From Blautia hansenii DSM 20583 (GTDB lineage: Bacteria > Bacillota > Clostridia > Lachnospirales > Lachnospiraceae): 64,000 bases of DNA. The stretch's first letter is position 1; each line of letters opens with the position of its first letter. The position numbers were made by a program, and so were the translations under genes. The notes below the pieces were generated by a model. It had not been told where the DNA came from. It saw only the letters and a list, made by a program, of their open reading frames with translations, and searched no databases. Location of the stretch: assembly GCF_002222595.2 (NCBI RefSeq), contig NZ_CP022413.2, positions 2,379,501 through 2,443,500 of the forward strand, in the 5' to 3' direction. Positions 1 through 8,372 of the stretch are shown here, one piece after another.

Positions 1-303
1 AGCCTTTACCATAATCTCCGGAATAACTACAAGACAGCCCGCCAGAACAACAAGCTCCACATCATAAGATTGGATTGTTTCAAGTAACGCCTGATTAAAT
101 TCTGCTCTGGAGGCATAAGCCTTCGGAGATACACAAATTGCCTCTATCCCCTTCATCTTTGCTCTTTCCAGAGCATAGGCATTTGCGTTATTACTGATTA
201 CCACAGCAATCTCCGCATTGGTAACTTCACCCCTGTCCATTGCATCCATAATCGCCTGAAGATTGGTTCCTCCGCCGGACACCAACACTGCCATTTTCAT
301 CAT
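1..303 (-). CDS. purN: Phosphoribosylglycinamide formyltransferase, 3' part missing
   Basis: Transfers a formyl group from 10-formyl-THF to GAR in de novo purine synthesis; cytosolic. Only the first ~100 residues are present; the gene runs off the left edge. The reading begins MMKMAVLVSGGGTNLQAI, the nucleotide-binding SGxGTNL loop of the GART fold, and continues through AVVISNNANAYALERA and VELVVLAGC, all typical of PurN. The start at 303 follows AGAAAGG at about 10 nt; an in-frame ATG at 309 is possible but has only 4 nt spacing. It is the third gene after purE and purM. Identification is secure; the C-terminal catalytic Asp lies outside the window. Confidence 0.93.
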   Translation of the reverse strand, partial: MMKMAVLVSGGGTNLQAIMDAMDRGEVTNAEIAVVISNNANAYALERAKMKGIEAICVSPKAYASRAEFNQALLETIQSYDVELVVLAGCLVVIPEIMVKA

Positions 304-372
304 ATTCATTCAGCCTTTCTTTTATAGGATTTTGGTAACAAAAAATATTTTTTGTACTTTAATCTTTATAAA

Positions 373-409
373 CAGGAAAAGGGCTGCTTTTGCAACCCTG
401 ATTTCCCTG
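373..409 (-). terminator. Intercistronic hairpin between purM and purN
   Basis: Read on the minus strand, AGGGTTGC-AAAA-GCAGCCCT forms an 8-bp stem with one G-U pair, and flanking CAGGGAAA/TTTTCCTG can extend it. It is followed by TTTTCCTGTTT. It lies in the unusually long ~105-nt gap between purM and purN, so it may be a partial terminator or a processing/stability hairpin. Evidence is pairing only. Confidence 0.4.
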
Positions 410-411
410 TC

Positions 412-1437
412 TTATACTAATTTCACACCTTTTTCTCCCTCTTCAATCTTACCGATTACGTAAGGAGTATCCCCTGCTGCTTTCATAGCTTCCATTGTTT
501 TGTCAACATCTGCCGGATCCACTGCCACAATCATACCAATACCCATATTATAAGTATTGTACATCATCTGTTCTTCAATATTTCCTGTCTTTGCCATCAA
601 TGTAAAGATTGGAGGAATTGGATAGCTGTCCTTTTCTACAACTGCACAAACGCCATCTTTTAACATACGTGGAATATTTTCATAAAATCCGCCGCCTGTA
701 ATATGGCTGCAGGCTTTTACAGTAACACCTGCTTCTTTTACTTTCTTCAATGCTTTTACATAAATTCTTGTAGGAGCAAGTAAAGCTTCTCCTAAAGTTG
801 TTCCTAATTCATCATAATAAGTATCTAAAGACTCTTTTGTAATCTCAAATACTTTTCTTACTAATGAAAATCCATTGCTGTGAACACCTGAAGATGCCAT
901 ACCGATTAAAACATCGCCTGCTTTTAAGTTTTCTCCTGTAATCATATCTTTCTTGTCACAAACACCAACTGCAAAACCTGCTAAATCGTAATCATCTTCC
1001 GGCATAAGTCCAGGATGTTCTGCTGTTTCACCACCGATTAAAGCTGCTTCAGACTGTAAGCAGCCTTCTGCAACACCTTTTACGATTGTAGCGATTTTTT
1101 CAGGATAATTTTTTCCACATGCAATATAATCTAAGAAAAACAATGGCTCTCCACCGGCACATGCAATATCGTTTACACACATTGCAACTGCGTCAATACC
1201 GATTGTATCATGTTTGTCCATGACCATTGCCAGTTTCACCTTTGTTCCGCATCCGTCTGTACCGGATAATAACACAGGCTCTTCCATCTCTTTAATCTTT
1301 GCCAGAGAAAAAGCACCGGAGAAACCGCCTAATCCGCCAAGAACTTCTTCACGCATTGTTTTCTTTACATGCTCTTTCATTAATTCTACTGATTTATATC
1401 CAGCTTCAATATCTACGCCAGCTTTCTTGTAATCCAT
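412..1437 (-). CDS. purM: Phosphoribosylformylglycinamidine cyclo-ligase (AIR synthetase)
   Basis: Closes FGAM to AIR using ATP, the step before PurE. 341 residues, normal for the family. Seen: GTDGCGTK (59-66), the conserved GIDAVAMCVNDI stretch (80-91) that carries the Mg-ATP site, and GGETAEHPG (135-143), all hallmarks of the PurM/PurL/ThiL fold. The ATG follows GGAGGAAG at a good distance. It lies 32 nt after purE and 109 nt before purN, so it is the middle gene of a purE-purM-purN transcript. No truncation or unusual residue seen. Confidence 0.97.
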   Translation of the reverse strand: MDYKKAGVDIEAGYKSVELMKEHVKKTMREEVLGGLGGFSGAFSLAKIKEMEEPVLLSGTDGCGTKVKLAMVMDKHDTIGIDAVAMCVNDIACAGGEPLFFLDYIACGKNYPEKIATIVKGVAEGCLQSEAALIGGETAEHPGLMPEDDYDLAGFAVGVCDKKDMITGENLKAGDVLIGMASSGVHSNGFSLVRKVFEITKESLDTYYDELGTTLGEALLAPTRIYVKALKKVKEAGVTVKACSHITGGGFYENIPRMLKDGVCAVVEKDSYPIPPIFTLMAKTGNIEEQMMYNTYNMGIGMIVAVDPADVDKTMEAMKAAGDTPYVIGKIEEGEKGVKLV

Positions 1438-1469
1438 TTTCTTTCTTCCTCCGTTTCATTTCCCTGCTT

Positions 1470-1973
1470 TTATTTATAATTTTTATATCCTACTTCCTGT
1501 AATTTTGCATCTTTTGCAACAACCTGATCTTTTAATTCTTCTTTGTAATCTTTTAATTTCTGCAATAATGCCTCATCTGAAGTAGCTAAAATCTTGGCTG
1601 CCAGAATTGCTGCATTTGCTCCTCCATTAATTGCAACAGTTGCAACAGGAATACCGGAAGGCATCTGAACGATAGAGTACAGAGAATCTCTTCCTCCTAA
1701 AGAAGTTGTATGCATTGGGATACCGATAACCGGCATTGGGAAGATTGCTGCACACATACCTGGAAGATGTGCTGCCATACCTGCTCCCGCAATAATAACT
1801 TTAAATCCTTTTTCTTCTGCTGTTTTTGCATATTCAAAGAATACATCCGGTTCTCTGTGGGCAGAAATAATAGTCATTTCATATTCAATTCCGAATTTCT
1901 CCAACATATCTGCCGCTTTGCTCATAACAGGCATATCTGAGTCACTGCCCATAACAATTCCAACTTTTGCCAT
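1470..1973 (-). CDS. purE: 5-(carboxyamino)imidazole ribonucleotide mutase
   Basis: Class I PurE, converting N5-CAIR to CAIR. 167 residues, full length. Seen: SDSD (10-13) phosphate-binding loop, SAHR (37-40) with the catalytic His, AGMAAHLPG (64-72) and GGRDSLYSIVQMP (93-105). AAAGGAGAACAATC precedes the ATG. It is the first gene after the promoter at 2031-2059 and leads the purE-purM-purN run. No purK is seen in the window; class I enzymes normally need PurK, so it should lie elsewhere. Confidence 0.97.
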   Translation of the reverse strand: MAKVGIVMGSDSDMPVMSKAADMLEKFGIEYEMTIISAHREPDVFFEYAKTAEEKGFKVIIAGAGMAAHLPGMCAAIFPMPVIGIPMHTTSLGGRDSLYSIVQMPSGIPVATVAINGGANAAILAAKILATSDEALLQKLKDYKEELKDQVVAKDAKLQEVGYKNYK

Positions 1974-2030
1974 GATTGTTCTCCTTTAAATTAAATTCAG
2001 CTTATGCTGTATATTTTATTGTACAGCACA

Positions 2031-2059
2031 ATTTTACATATTGTTACAAATAATGTCAA
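2031..2059 (-). promoter_or_regulatory. Sigma-A type promoter for purE-purM-purN
   Basis: On the minus strand TTGACA (2054-2059), a 17-nt spacer and TAAAAT (2031-2036). The ~50-nt leader to purE contains a small hairpin, TGCTGTA/TACAGCA. I looked for a purine riboswitch or PurBox pair and saw neither, so control by purines is not evident from the leader. Confidence 0.75.
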
Positions 2060-2082
2060 CTGCAAAACCCTTTTTCTTTATA

Positions 2083-4131
2083 TTATCCGCAGAAAGGTTC
2101 ATTTAATTTTTCTGTACCCTCTAACACAAATTTTCCGTCACGGATAATTTCAATGTTTTCGCCATTTTCTATTTCCACCCAGATTTTATCTAATTCATCA
2201 TAAGGAATGGTAATATCCGTATGGCAACCCAGATACGCCTTACTGATATCTTCTTTTCTCAAAATGGAAACTTCATTATCTCTTGCAATAATTTCTTTTC
2301 CATCAGGATTATACACAGCTGTATCCTCTGACCAACTATAACAGGTATCTCCCACCGCAAAGTGTGGTCCCATTTTTTCTGCAATCAAAATCGGAAGTAA
2401 GTGTGCAATATTATATTTCTGTGCCATTACATAAGCAGTCGTATTTGTTCCGATTGCAAATTCTCCAAGAGGAAGTGTTTCATGATGGTGAAGAAGATTT
2501 TCTTTTAAAAAGCTTTTATTCTCTTCTTCTGTTTCAAAGTTTTTACAAGTATATTCTGCAATCCTTCCGTCCTTAAAAAGAAGCTTCAGCCCTCTGTATT
2601 CCAAACCATTTAAAAATACTCTGGATACTGCCAAAGTTCCGTTTGTACCCTTGAGCATCGGTGATGTAAAGACTTCACCCACCGGAATATTTACATCTGC
2701 TACACAGTTTTCAAAATTAGTCTGCTTTTCCGGATTTTCCAGTGTATGAAGAGAAACTGTTAAATCTGTTTCATTCTCTCCCTTTCCCAGAATATGCACA
2801 CAAATTCCTCTGTCTAATGCGTCAATGATACTCTGCTGAATTTTTCTGTATAATTCATTATCCAGTGTATTTAATTTTACAGTTTCTTCAAAAATCTCCT
2901 CAAATTTTTCTCCGATTTCTTTTACCGGATATGCAATAATAGTAAAGCTTCTCTCTTCTCCCTTAATATAGCGGTTTACAATCTGACCGGACTCATTGTC
3001 ATAAGATACCTGAAGCTTTTGCTGATGTGATGTTAAAGTGCAGGCTTCCTTTGTTTTTTTCGGTACAAAAGGGTTTTCGCCAAAGGTTTCCATACATGCC
3101 GGACCTCCGTGAACAGCCGCCAGCTCCTTCACCTGCTCATAAGCCACCTGTAAAACTCTCAGCTTTCTCTGAATAAATTCATGGTCTAAATACAGTGCAG
3201 CATCATCCTTATGGTCATATTCAAACTGCTGATTTGGAATTGCCCCATAATATCCAATTCTATGATGCTGTTTTTTATTTACAGAGTGAACAGCGCTTCG
3301 GTAAATAACAGGCTGTAAACCCATTTCCGCAAACTGTCTGATTTCTTCTTTTACAATCCGCTCAAACCCCAGCTGAAAGCGAATATTTACAGTCTTTTTC
3401 TTTGTAATATCCTTTCCTCCTAAGACAAAACCTTCTCTGTATCCTTCTGTAAAGGTTCTTGCCATTGCCTGAATTTTTTCCTCCGGCAGAGTATTTAGGA
3501 AATTCGCCATACCGATTTCATTTTCTGTAATATATTCCCCGAATTTATATAAATAACGAAGGTCTGTCAAATCGCTGTCACAGATAATTTTTGCAGCAAA
3601 ATCCAAAGACGGGTCAATTCCTTCTCTGACTCTGTATCCTACCATTTCGTCACTGTAATCACTGATATACCAATAAATAGCATCTTTTACATCCTTTGCA
3701 GATATTTCTTCTTCCTCAAAGAGATTATAAATCTGCACAAAAAGCTCCAAAACAACGGTCATATCAAAAAGGCGTTTCTCATAAACAAAAACAACCATTC
3801 CACGAATTTCTGCATACAGAAAACTTAATAATACACCAAACTCTTCTCCCAGCATTTTTTGTGCATAAGCAGGATTTCCATAGGAAGCACCATAATTTTC
3901 CGGCAAGATATCCTTATACAGAGCATGATTATTTTCTTCCAATTCTTTTTGTGAGGCGCTGTCTAACCAGCCTTTTTGTATCTTTTCATACAAGTTATCC
4001 ACCATCAGAATAAAATCTGCTGTTTTTCTGAAATATTCACCATAAGGTTCTTTTACTACCTCTTCTTTTTGAATTTCCTGAATTCTTCCCCTCATTAAAG
4101 CATAGCGTTCTTCAAAAAACACATCATTCAT
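2083..4131 (-). CDS. M29-family aminopeptidase with long N-terminal region
   Basis: Metal-dependent aminopeptidase of the thermophilic aminopeptidase (PepS/AmpS, M29) family, releasing N-terminal residues from peptides in the cytosol. 682 residues, against about 410 for the characterised enzymes. The C-terminal half carries the family's metal ligands in order: Glu486 in GEVFTSP, Glu557 in LGEFAIGTN, His590 in GPHFAVG, Tyr598, and His637/Asp639 in LGCHTDITIP. The first ~300 residues are not recognisable as a named domain. The start overlaps the stop of the upstream HD gene by 8 nt, so the two are probably translationally coupled. The family call rests on these motifs; substrate is unknown. Confidence 0.82.
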   Translation of the reverse strand: MNDVFFEERYALMRGRIQEIQKEEVVKEPYGEYFRKTADFILMVDNLYEKIQKGWLDSASQKELEENNHALYKDILPENYGASYGNPAYAQKMLGEEFGVLLSFLYAEIRGMVVFVYEKRLFDMTVVLELFVQIYNLFEEEEISAKDVKDAIYWYISDYSDEMVGYRVREGIDPSLDFAAKIICDSDLTDLRYLYKFGEYITENEIGMANFLNTLPEEKIQAMARTFTEGYREGFVLGGKDITKKKTVNIRFQLGFERIVKEEIRQFAEMGLQPVIYRSAVHSVNKKQHHRIGYYGAIPNQQFEYDHKDDAALYLDHEFIQRKLRVLQVAYEQVKELAAVHGGPACMETFGENPFVPKKTKEACTLTSHQQKLQVSYDNESGQIVNRYIKGEERSFTIIAYPVKEIGEKFEEIFEETVKLNTLDNELYRKIQQSIIDALDRGICVHILGKGENETDLTVSLHTLENPEKQTNFENCVADVNIPVGEVFTSPMLKGTNGTLAVSRVFLNGLEYRGLKLLFKDGRIAEYTCKNFETEEENKSFLKENLLHHHETLPLGEFAIGTNTTAYVMAQKYNIAHLLPILIAEKMGPHFAVGDTCYSWSEDTAVYNPDGKEIIARDNEVSILRKEDISKAYLGCHTDITIPYDELDKIWVEIENGENIEIIRDGKFVLEGTEKLNEPFCG

Positions 4132-4714
4132 CTTTTAAATTCCCCTTTTCTACATTTAAATCTATAATTTCATGCACATAAGACTCCATGGTTTTTGACC
4201 CTTCCCCTGTGCGTTCATTTCTTTTTAGTACCTGTGATTTCTTTATTCCACGCTCTCTCCATGATTTTCCGCCAGTGGCGTGATTTAACATTAAAGGCTG
4301 AATATTATCACAAACATGAGCGAATTTTGCCTCCGGTGTCTGCTGCTCTTCAAATTCGTCCCACAGTAACCTTAACATTTTTGCCTGATCTTCCGGTAAG
4401 ATATTAAAAATTCTGTCTGCTGCCTTTAATTCTCTTTCCCTCTTTGTCTGATTTCCAACTGCATCATAGGCATAAGTATCACCAGCATCGATTTCTACTA
4501 AATCATGAACCAGCACCATAAGCATGGTTTTTGCCAAATCAATCTTTTCCTCAGAATATTCTGCCAAAAGCGCTGCTGTCAAAGCTAAATGCCATGCGTG
4601 TTCTGCGTCATTTTCCTTTCGAATTCCGTCTGATAAATAAGTCTGCCGGCCAATAAATTTTTCCTTATCCACTTCCAATAAAAATTCCATCTGTTTTTTC
4701 AAACGTTCTTCCAT
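4124..4714 (-). CDS. HD-domain phosphohydrolase (YfbR/HD_3 type)
   Basis: Probable metal-dependent nucleotide phosphohydrolase. 196 residues. Metal ligands are visible: His39 and His42 in AEHAWH, His70-Asp71 in LVHDLVEIDAGDT, and Asp79 in the same stretch. This arrangement is typical of YfbR-like 5'-nucleotidases acting on dNMPs; substrate assignment is inference. It lies between a small membrane protein gene (24 nt upstream) and the aminopeptidase (8-nt overlap), suggesting one transcript. Confidence 0.8.
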   Translation of the reverse strand: MEERLKKQMEFLLEVDKEKFIGRQTYLSDGIRKENDAEHAWHLALTAALLAEYSEEKIDLAKTMLMVLVHDLVEIDAGDTYAYDAVGNQTKRERELKAADRIFNILPEDQAKMLRLLWDEFEEQQTPEAKFAHVCDNIQPLMLNHATGGKSWRERGIKKSQVLKRNERTGEGSKTMESYVHEIIDLNVEKGNLKDE

Positions 4715-4737
4715 ATCTTTATCCTGCCTTTCTGTTA

Positions 4738-5058
4738 TTAAGAAATTCCAACTAAGAAAAGTGCCAGCCAGATAACCATAAGCACCCCGTTTCCTACTGC
4801 TCCGATTTTACAAAAAAGCTGGTCTCTGTTTTTCTCAGAAAAGCTTTTTAATCCCACAACAAATCCATAAGCGGAAAGACCAATGGCAATCAGTCCCAAT
4901 GCCCCCAGATACATACCGCCTTTTCCATGAAAAATCAAAGCACATAATGCGGCGGCACAAAAAATCCCCAGAGAAATTCCTGCAAAAACCGTTGAAGCAA
5001 TTCCCTGTCCTGAATGTTTCTTTTTTGCAAAAGAATATTTATTTTTCTTCTTTGCCAT
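4738..5058 (-). CDS. Small membrane protein of unknown function
   Basis: 106 residues. A basic N-terminus (MAKKKNKYSFAKKK) precedes hydrophobic stretches at about 20-43, 48-68 and 84-105, giving three or four membrane segments. It resembles a small family common in Lachnospiraceae genomes but I cannot name a function. AAAAAGGAG precedes the ATG. Its start codon overlaps the stop of the upstream VanZ-like gene (TAATG), so translation is coupled. It could support envelope or transport functions; nothing in the sequence decides this. Confidence 0.75.
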   Translation of the reverse strand: MAKKKNKYSFAKKKHSGQGIASTVFAGISLGIFCAAALCALIFHGKGGMYLGALGLIAIGLSAYGFVVGLKSFSEKNRDQLFCKIGAVGNGVLMVIWLALFLVGIS

Positions 5059-5531
5059 TACTTGTTTCTCCTTTTTGTTCTTTTATATATGAAATAGCTA
5101 ACGGCAAAAAATATGTATCCCAATGCCGCACCTAGTGTATTCATAATCAAATCATCTACATCAAAGCATCCCAGCTTTGTAACTAACTGTATGGTTTCCA
5201 CACAAAGACTCAGTGCAAAACCTGAAAATGTGATAAAGAAAAAATTTCTTGTATCTCTATGGATAATGGGAAGAATAAATCCAAACGGAATAAATCCCAC
5301 AACATTCCCCAACAAGTTCAATACAACCGGCCACACACCCAACTGTTCCCTATACGTCCAAAATCGTTTGATTTCCTGAAGAAATACCAGATTATAATGA
5401 TATTCTCTTTCCTCAAAGCTCTGTATACCAAATCGCTCTGCAAAGAAAAGAAGATAAATCAGCAAAAAAAGATACAGCACAAATAAAATGGTACTGAATG
5501 TTTTTATTTTTTTCTTCACATTTTTATTCAA
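5058..5531 (-). CDS. VanZ-like family membrane protein
   Basis: 157 residues with four to five predicted membrane spans. Family features are the RFGIQSFEEREYHYNLVFLQEIKRF region followed by GNVVGFIPFGF and a C-terminal LGCFDVDDLIMNTLGAALGY, the pattern of VanZ-like proteins. VanZ gives low-level teicoplanin resistance in enterococci; most chromosomal homologues have no defined role. First gene of an apparent four-gene run with the small membrane protein, HD protein and aminopeptidase. Confidence 0.85.
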   Translation of the reverse strand: MNKNVKKKIKTFSTILFVLYLFLLIYLLFFAERFGIQSFEEREYHYNLVFLQEIKRFWTYREQLGVWPVVLNLLGNVVGFIPFGFILPIIHRDTRNFFFITFSGFALSLCVETIQLVTKLGCFDVDDLIMNTLGAALGYIFFAVSYFIYKRTKRRNK

Positions 5532-5549
5532 TTTTAACCCCTTATTTTT

Positions 5550-5586
5550 CTAAAATAACATAAAGACGGGAGAACCCATTCCCCCG
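5550..5586 (-). terminator. Rho-independent terminator after the 50-residue membrane peptide gene
   Basis: On the minus strand CGGGGGAA-TGGG-TTCTCCCG (one G-U pair) is followed by a T-rich TCTTTATGTTATTTT. It sits 20 nt beyond the stop at 5606 and just before the VanZ gene, so it probably ends the pyrE transcript. Confidence 0.65.
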
Positions 5587-5605
5587 CCCTCTTTTGTCCT
5601 ACACA

Positions 5606-5758
5606 TTAAAATGTAATTTCTGACTTTCTTTTTAATAATCTTGCTCCGCTTACCAGCATTAAAATCCCTGTGGTAATGCCTGTAACCAGCACAATTATTC
5701 CTACTGCAATGCTCCCCGCACCGCATCGTGTCATGGTTTTATAAACCTTTTCATTCAT
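5606..5758 (-). CDS. Small single-span or hairpin membrane peptide, 50 residues
   Basis: Short gene that is easily missed. It encodes 50 residues beginning MNEKVYKTMTRCGAG, with a long hydrophobic stretch (about 16-36) containing two Gly/Thr-rich breaks and a basic tail ending KRKSEITF. AAAAGGAAG lies 9 nt before the ATG. It is 22 nt after the pyrE stop and before a terminator, so it is co-transcribed with pyrE. I recall similar peptides in Lachnospiraceae, but this is memory and not a search. Function unknown. Confidence 0.75.
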   Translation of the reverse strand: MNEKVYKTMTRCGAGSIAVGIIVLVTGITTGILMLVSGARLLKRKSEITF

Positions 5759-5780
5759 TTAGGAACACTTCCTTTTCTGA

Positions 5781-6458
5781 TTATTTTACTCCGTAGATTT
5801 GGTAGTATGCGTCAATGGCTTCTTTTGTCTTGTCATCAATTACAACCCTGCCATTACATTCTCTGTTGTATAAATGCTCTACTACCTCTTCCATTGTTAC
5901 AATAGCATTTGTTTCAAATCCGTAAGTTTCTTTGATTTCATCAAGAGCGCTTTTGTCGCCTTTTCCTTTTTCCATACGGTTTAAAGAAACCATCAGACCT
6001 ACGATTTCCACATTTGCTGCTCCTCTTACCTTTGGAACAGTTTCTTCCATAGATTTTCCGGAAGTTGTTACGTCTTCAATCATCACTACTCTGTCTCCAT
6101 CCTGCAGCTTACTTCCCAAAAAGCTTCCCTTATCTGCGCCATGGTCTTTTTCTTCCTTACGGTCCGAGCAGTAGCGTACTTCTTTTCCATATAATTCACT
6201 GTAAGCAATAGCTGTTACAACGCTGATTGGAATTCCCTTGTAAGCCGGTCCAAATAATACGTCAAAATCATCCCCGTATTTGTCATGAATAGCTTTTGCG
6301 TAGTATTCGCCTAATCTTTTTAACTGAGAACCTGTTACATAAGCTCCTGCATTCATAAAGAAAGGAGATTTTCTACCGCTTTTCAAGGTAAATTCTCCGA
6401 ATTTTAAAACATCACTTTCCACCATAAAATCAATAAATTCCTGTTTATATGTTTCCAT
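5781..6458 (-). CDS. pyrE: Orotate phosphoribosyltransferase
   Basis: Joins orotate and PRPP to give OMP. 225 residues. The PRPP-binding motif VVMIEDVTTSGKS occupies about 124-136, and SGRKSPFFMNAG (27-38) and GPAYKGIPISV (70-80) are typical of bacterial PyrE. CGGAGG precedes the ATG. Although it belongs to the pyr pathway, it is separated from pyrD by about 3.5 kb of unrelated small genes and has its own promoter at 6566-6594. Confidence 0.96.
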   Translation of the reverse strand: METYKQEFIDFMVESDVLKFGEFTLKSGRKSPFFMNAGAYVTGSQLKRLGEYYAKAIHDKYGDDFDVLFGPAYKGIPISVVTAIAYSELYGKEVRYCSDRKEEKDHGADKGSFLGSKLQDGDRVVMIEDVTTSGKSMEETVPKVRGAANVEIVGLMVSLNRMEKGKGDKSALDEIKETYGFETNAIVTMEEVVEHLYNRECNGRVVIDDKTKEAIDAYYQIYGVK

Positions 6459-6565
6459 ATCTTCTAAAACCTCCGTATTTATAGGCTTTTCTCGCCCTTA
6501 TTTTCTATTTTTATCCCTTAGTACACCATTTTTACACCATAAAAAAGAGCTTTTAAATCTTCTCA

Positions 6566-6594
6566 ATTCTATCACATATTTCCTGTTATTTCAA
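6566..6594 (-). promoter_or_regulatory. Probable sigma-A promoter for pyrE
   Basis: Minus strand TTGAAA (6589-6594), 17-nt spacer, TAGAAT (6566-6571). It leaves a leader of about 100 nt before pyrE, which has no obvious terminator/anti-terminator pair and no conserved PyrR-binding loop that I can recognise. Confidence 0.6.
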
Positions 6595-6658
6595 TCAAAG
6601 AACAGGCTTAAAAATACCTACAATAATTATCAATAGATATTGCATAAATTCTTTCTTC

Positions 6659-7096
6659 TTATTTATCACTATCCTTTTTGTTTAATAATTTTCTTATTCT
6701 CTCAATAGGAAATTTATCTTCTATCTCCACCACCTCAAACCAATTTAATGATAATTCTTTCTCTCCAATTAGCGAAAGATACTCCTTCACAGCTCTTTGG
6801 TCAATCATAATTTTACCATGTCCTGCCCAGTGCCTATTACTCTCTCTCCTTTTCAAACCAGAAATCCAATATTCGTCGCCAGTCTCAACGTCTATATAAT
6901 TAGAATAATTCCCTATATATTTCTGAAAAGCATGGTCGTTAAAATAAATTGTCTTTTTACTTTGTGAAGTCTTCACATATCCAATCCACGCCGGTCCGTC
7001 ATCAGAATATCCTGTTTTTAATTCTATATACATCAAATCATAAATCACTTGCAATCCCTCCGAATACAATTCTAGCTTTTGTGTTAAATTATACAT
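6659..7096 (-). CDS. Conserved hypothetical protein, 145 residues
   Basis: I do not recognise a function. The protein is soluble, with AWIGYVKTSQSKKTIYFN (about 36-53), a GNYSNYIDVETGDEYWISGLKRR block and a SNRHWAGHGKIMIDQRAV block. This pattern recurs in small proteins of many anaerobes that databases often mislabel as biosynthetic enzymes; that link is from memory. No signal peptide or membrane span. It is the last gene of the minus-strand accessory block between pyrD and pyrE and is distinctly AT-rich. An immunity-type or stress protein is possible but unsupported. Confidence 0.7.
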   Translation of the reverse strand: MYNLTQKLELYSEGLQVIYDLMYIELKTGYSDDGPAWIGYVKTSQSKKTIYFNDHAFQKYIGNYSNYIDVETGDEYWISGLKRRESNRHWAGHGKIMIDQRAVKEYLSLIGEKELSLNWFEVVEIEDKFPIERIRKLLNKKDSDK

Positions 7097-7117
7097 GTTT
7101 TCTGCAAATAGAACTCG

Positions 7118-7537
7118 CTAATTTTTAAGTTCATAATACATAGATGTACAAAGTTCTGAAAACATTAAAACACACAGTGCAAATGCTATACCTACTCCCA
7201 TAATAATAAACTCTTTATTGCCTGATACTTTCCCCATCACTAATAAAAAAAACATAAGTACAAAAGATACTATCTGCGTTATCTGAAACGATTTACTTTG
7301 AACTTTCAATTTAATCAGACAGTTTCTTTCATCTAACTCGTCCAATTTATCTTCTTTTGTCTTTTTACATGATATACTTCGTATCACAGAGCTGAACCCA
7401 AATGCAGATAACGTTACAGCTAAAATAACGATATTTACATCTACGTCTTTTTCTAATATATTTATAATTAAAGTCGGCACACCTAAAACTATCAGGAATA
7501 CTCCGGACATAAATGTCTTTTTATTATAAATCTTCAT
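7118..7537 (-). CDS. Membrane protein paired with an XRE regulator
   Basis: 139 residues with four likely membrane spans in two hairpins (about 12-28, 33-50, 88-105, 108-126) separated by a charged loop [16 protein letters not shown]. It overlaps the upstream helix-turn-helix gene by 14 nt. Pairs of a short XRE regulator and a four-span protein with a DERN loop are common in Firmicutes; the membrane partner's role is unknown. I infer joint regulation and possibly a sensory relation. Confidence 0.72.
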   Translation of the reverse strand: MKIYNKKTFMSGVFLIVLGVPTLIINILEKDVDVNIVILAVTLSAFGFSSVIRSISCKKTKEDKLDELDERNCLIKLKVQSKSFQITQIVSFVLMFFLLVMGKVSGNKEFIIMGVGIAFALCVLMFSELCTSMYYELKN

Positions 7538-7754
7538 ATTCCTTATCCTCCAATTCTTTGTTTTCTTTTAAGCAACACAATTCTTCTACACTTACTCCAA
7601 AAACCATTGCCATACGATATGCAAGCATTAATGAAGGATTATATTGTCCTTTCTCAATAGAAATGATAGTCCTTGATGATACATGAACCAAATCTGCCAA
7701 CTGTTGTTGTGTCATTTTGCCTTCTGTACGCAACTCTTTCACTTTTGTTTTCAT
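7524..7754 (-). CDS. Short XRE-family transcriptional regulator
   Basis: 76 residues. A single Cro/C1 helix-turn-helix spans about 4-60: [20 protein letters not shown], then [24 protein letters not shown], matching short YgzD/YozG-like regulators. There is no effector domain, only a short acidic tail. It overlaps the membrane protein gene downstream and follows the secreted-protein gene by 30 nt. It probably autoregulates the pair; target sites were not identified. Confidence 0.85.
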   Translation of the reverse strand: MKTKVKELRTEGKMTQQQLADLVHVSSRTIISIEKGQYNPSLMLAYRMAMVFGVSVEELCCLKENKELEDKEYEDL

Positions 7755-7783
7755 TTTGAAGTTTTCATATATTCAAACTTTCC

Positions 7784-8278
7784 TTACTGATATAACTGGA
7801 TTTCTCCACATTCATCAATATTCTTTATATACTCCGTAATGCCAGAAACAGGTTCACCACCGCAAAAACCTTCTTTCTCTAATTCTTCTATTACAACTGT
7901 TGGTGTAGCATCTGTCACTTTGACCTTTAATGTCCCGTTATAAGTATAAAAAAGTCTTGTAGTTGGATAAGTACCCTCGGCACTCCAGACATCTATATTA
8001 TAATCTTCAAATTCTATGTAAGGAATATCTGATGTTACATTTAAGTCATTTCCTATAATTTTGTTAATTTGTGCATAAGGTCCATCAGACCAGACATCCG
8101 CCGAAACATTTAGCTCTATTTTTGTATTTCCAATATTGTTTGTGCATGTAAAGTTTTTTATATAGCTCTTATCCATCCCGGAAGCATTATCTGCTGATAC
8201 CATTGTAAAACCGGAAATCCATAGGCAAAATGCGAAACCTATACAAAATATTTTTTGTCTGTTTTTTCTTTTACGCAT
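7784..8278 (-). CDS. Secreted hypothetical protein with signal peptide
   Basis: 164 residues starting MRKRKNRQKIFCIGFAF. I chose the ATG at 8278 because AAAGGAGG lies 7 nt before it; an upstream in-frame ATG at 8305 would place that site inside the gene. Residues 1-30 form a signal peptide with likely cleavage near VSA-DNA. The mature part is small and beta-rich, with repeated short motifs (NVSADVWSDGP, YNIDVWSAEGT) and Cys residues that could pair. No family recognised. It shares the accessory block's orientation, upstream of the XRE/membrane pair. Confidence 0.72.
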   Translation of the reverse strand: MRKRKNRQKIFCIGFAFCLWISGFTMVSADNASGMDKSYIKNFTCTNNIGNTKIELNVSADVWSDGPYAQINKIIGNDLNVTSDIPYIEFEDYNIDVWSAEGTYPTTRLFYTYNGTLKVKVTDATPTVVIEELEKEGFCGGEPVSGITEYIKNIDECGEIQLYQ

Positions 8279-8372
8279 CTGTTTTCCTCCTTTCACCTGC
8301 TGCAAAAAACTCCTTTTCTAATTTTATTATATCAAATTTTAGAAGGATTTCCTATTTATTTTCCCATTTTTC

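Noticed and set aside
1974-2082. Purine riboswitch upstream of purE
   Set aside because: The leader is ~50 nt with only a small hairpin; the conserved loop sequences of the purine aptamer are absent.
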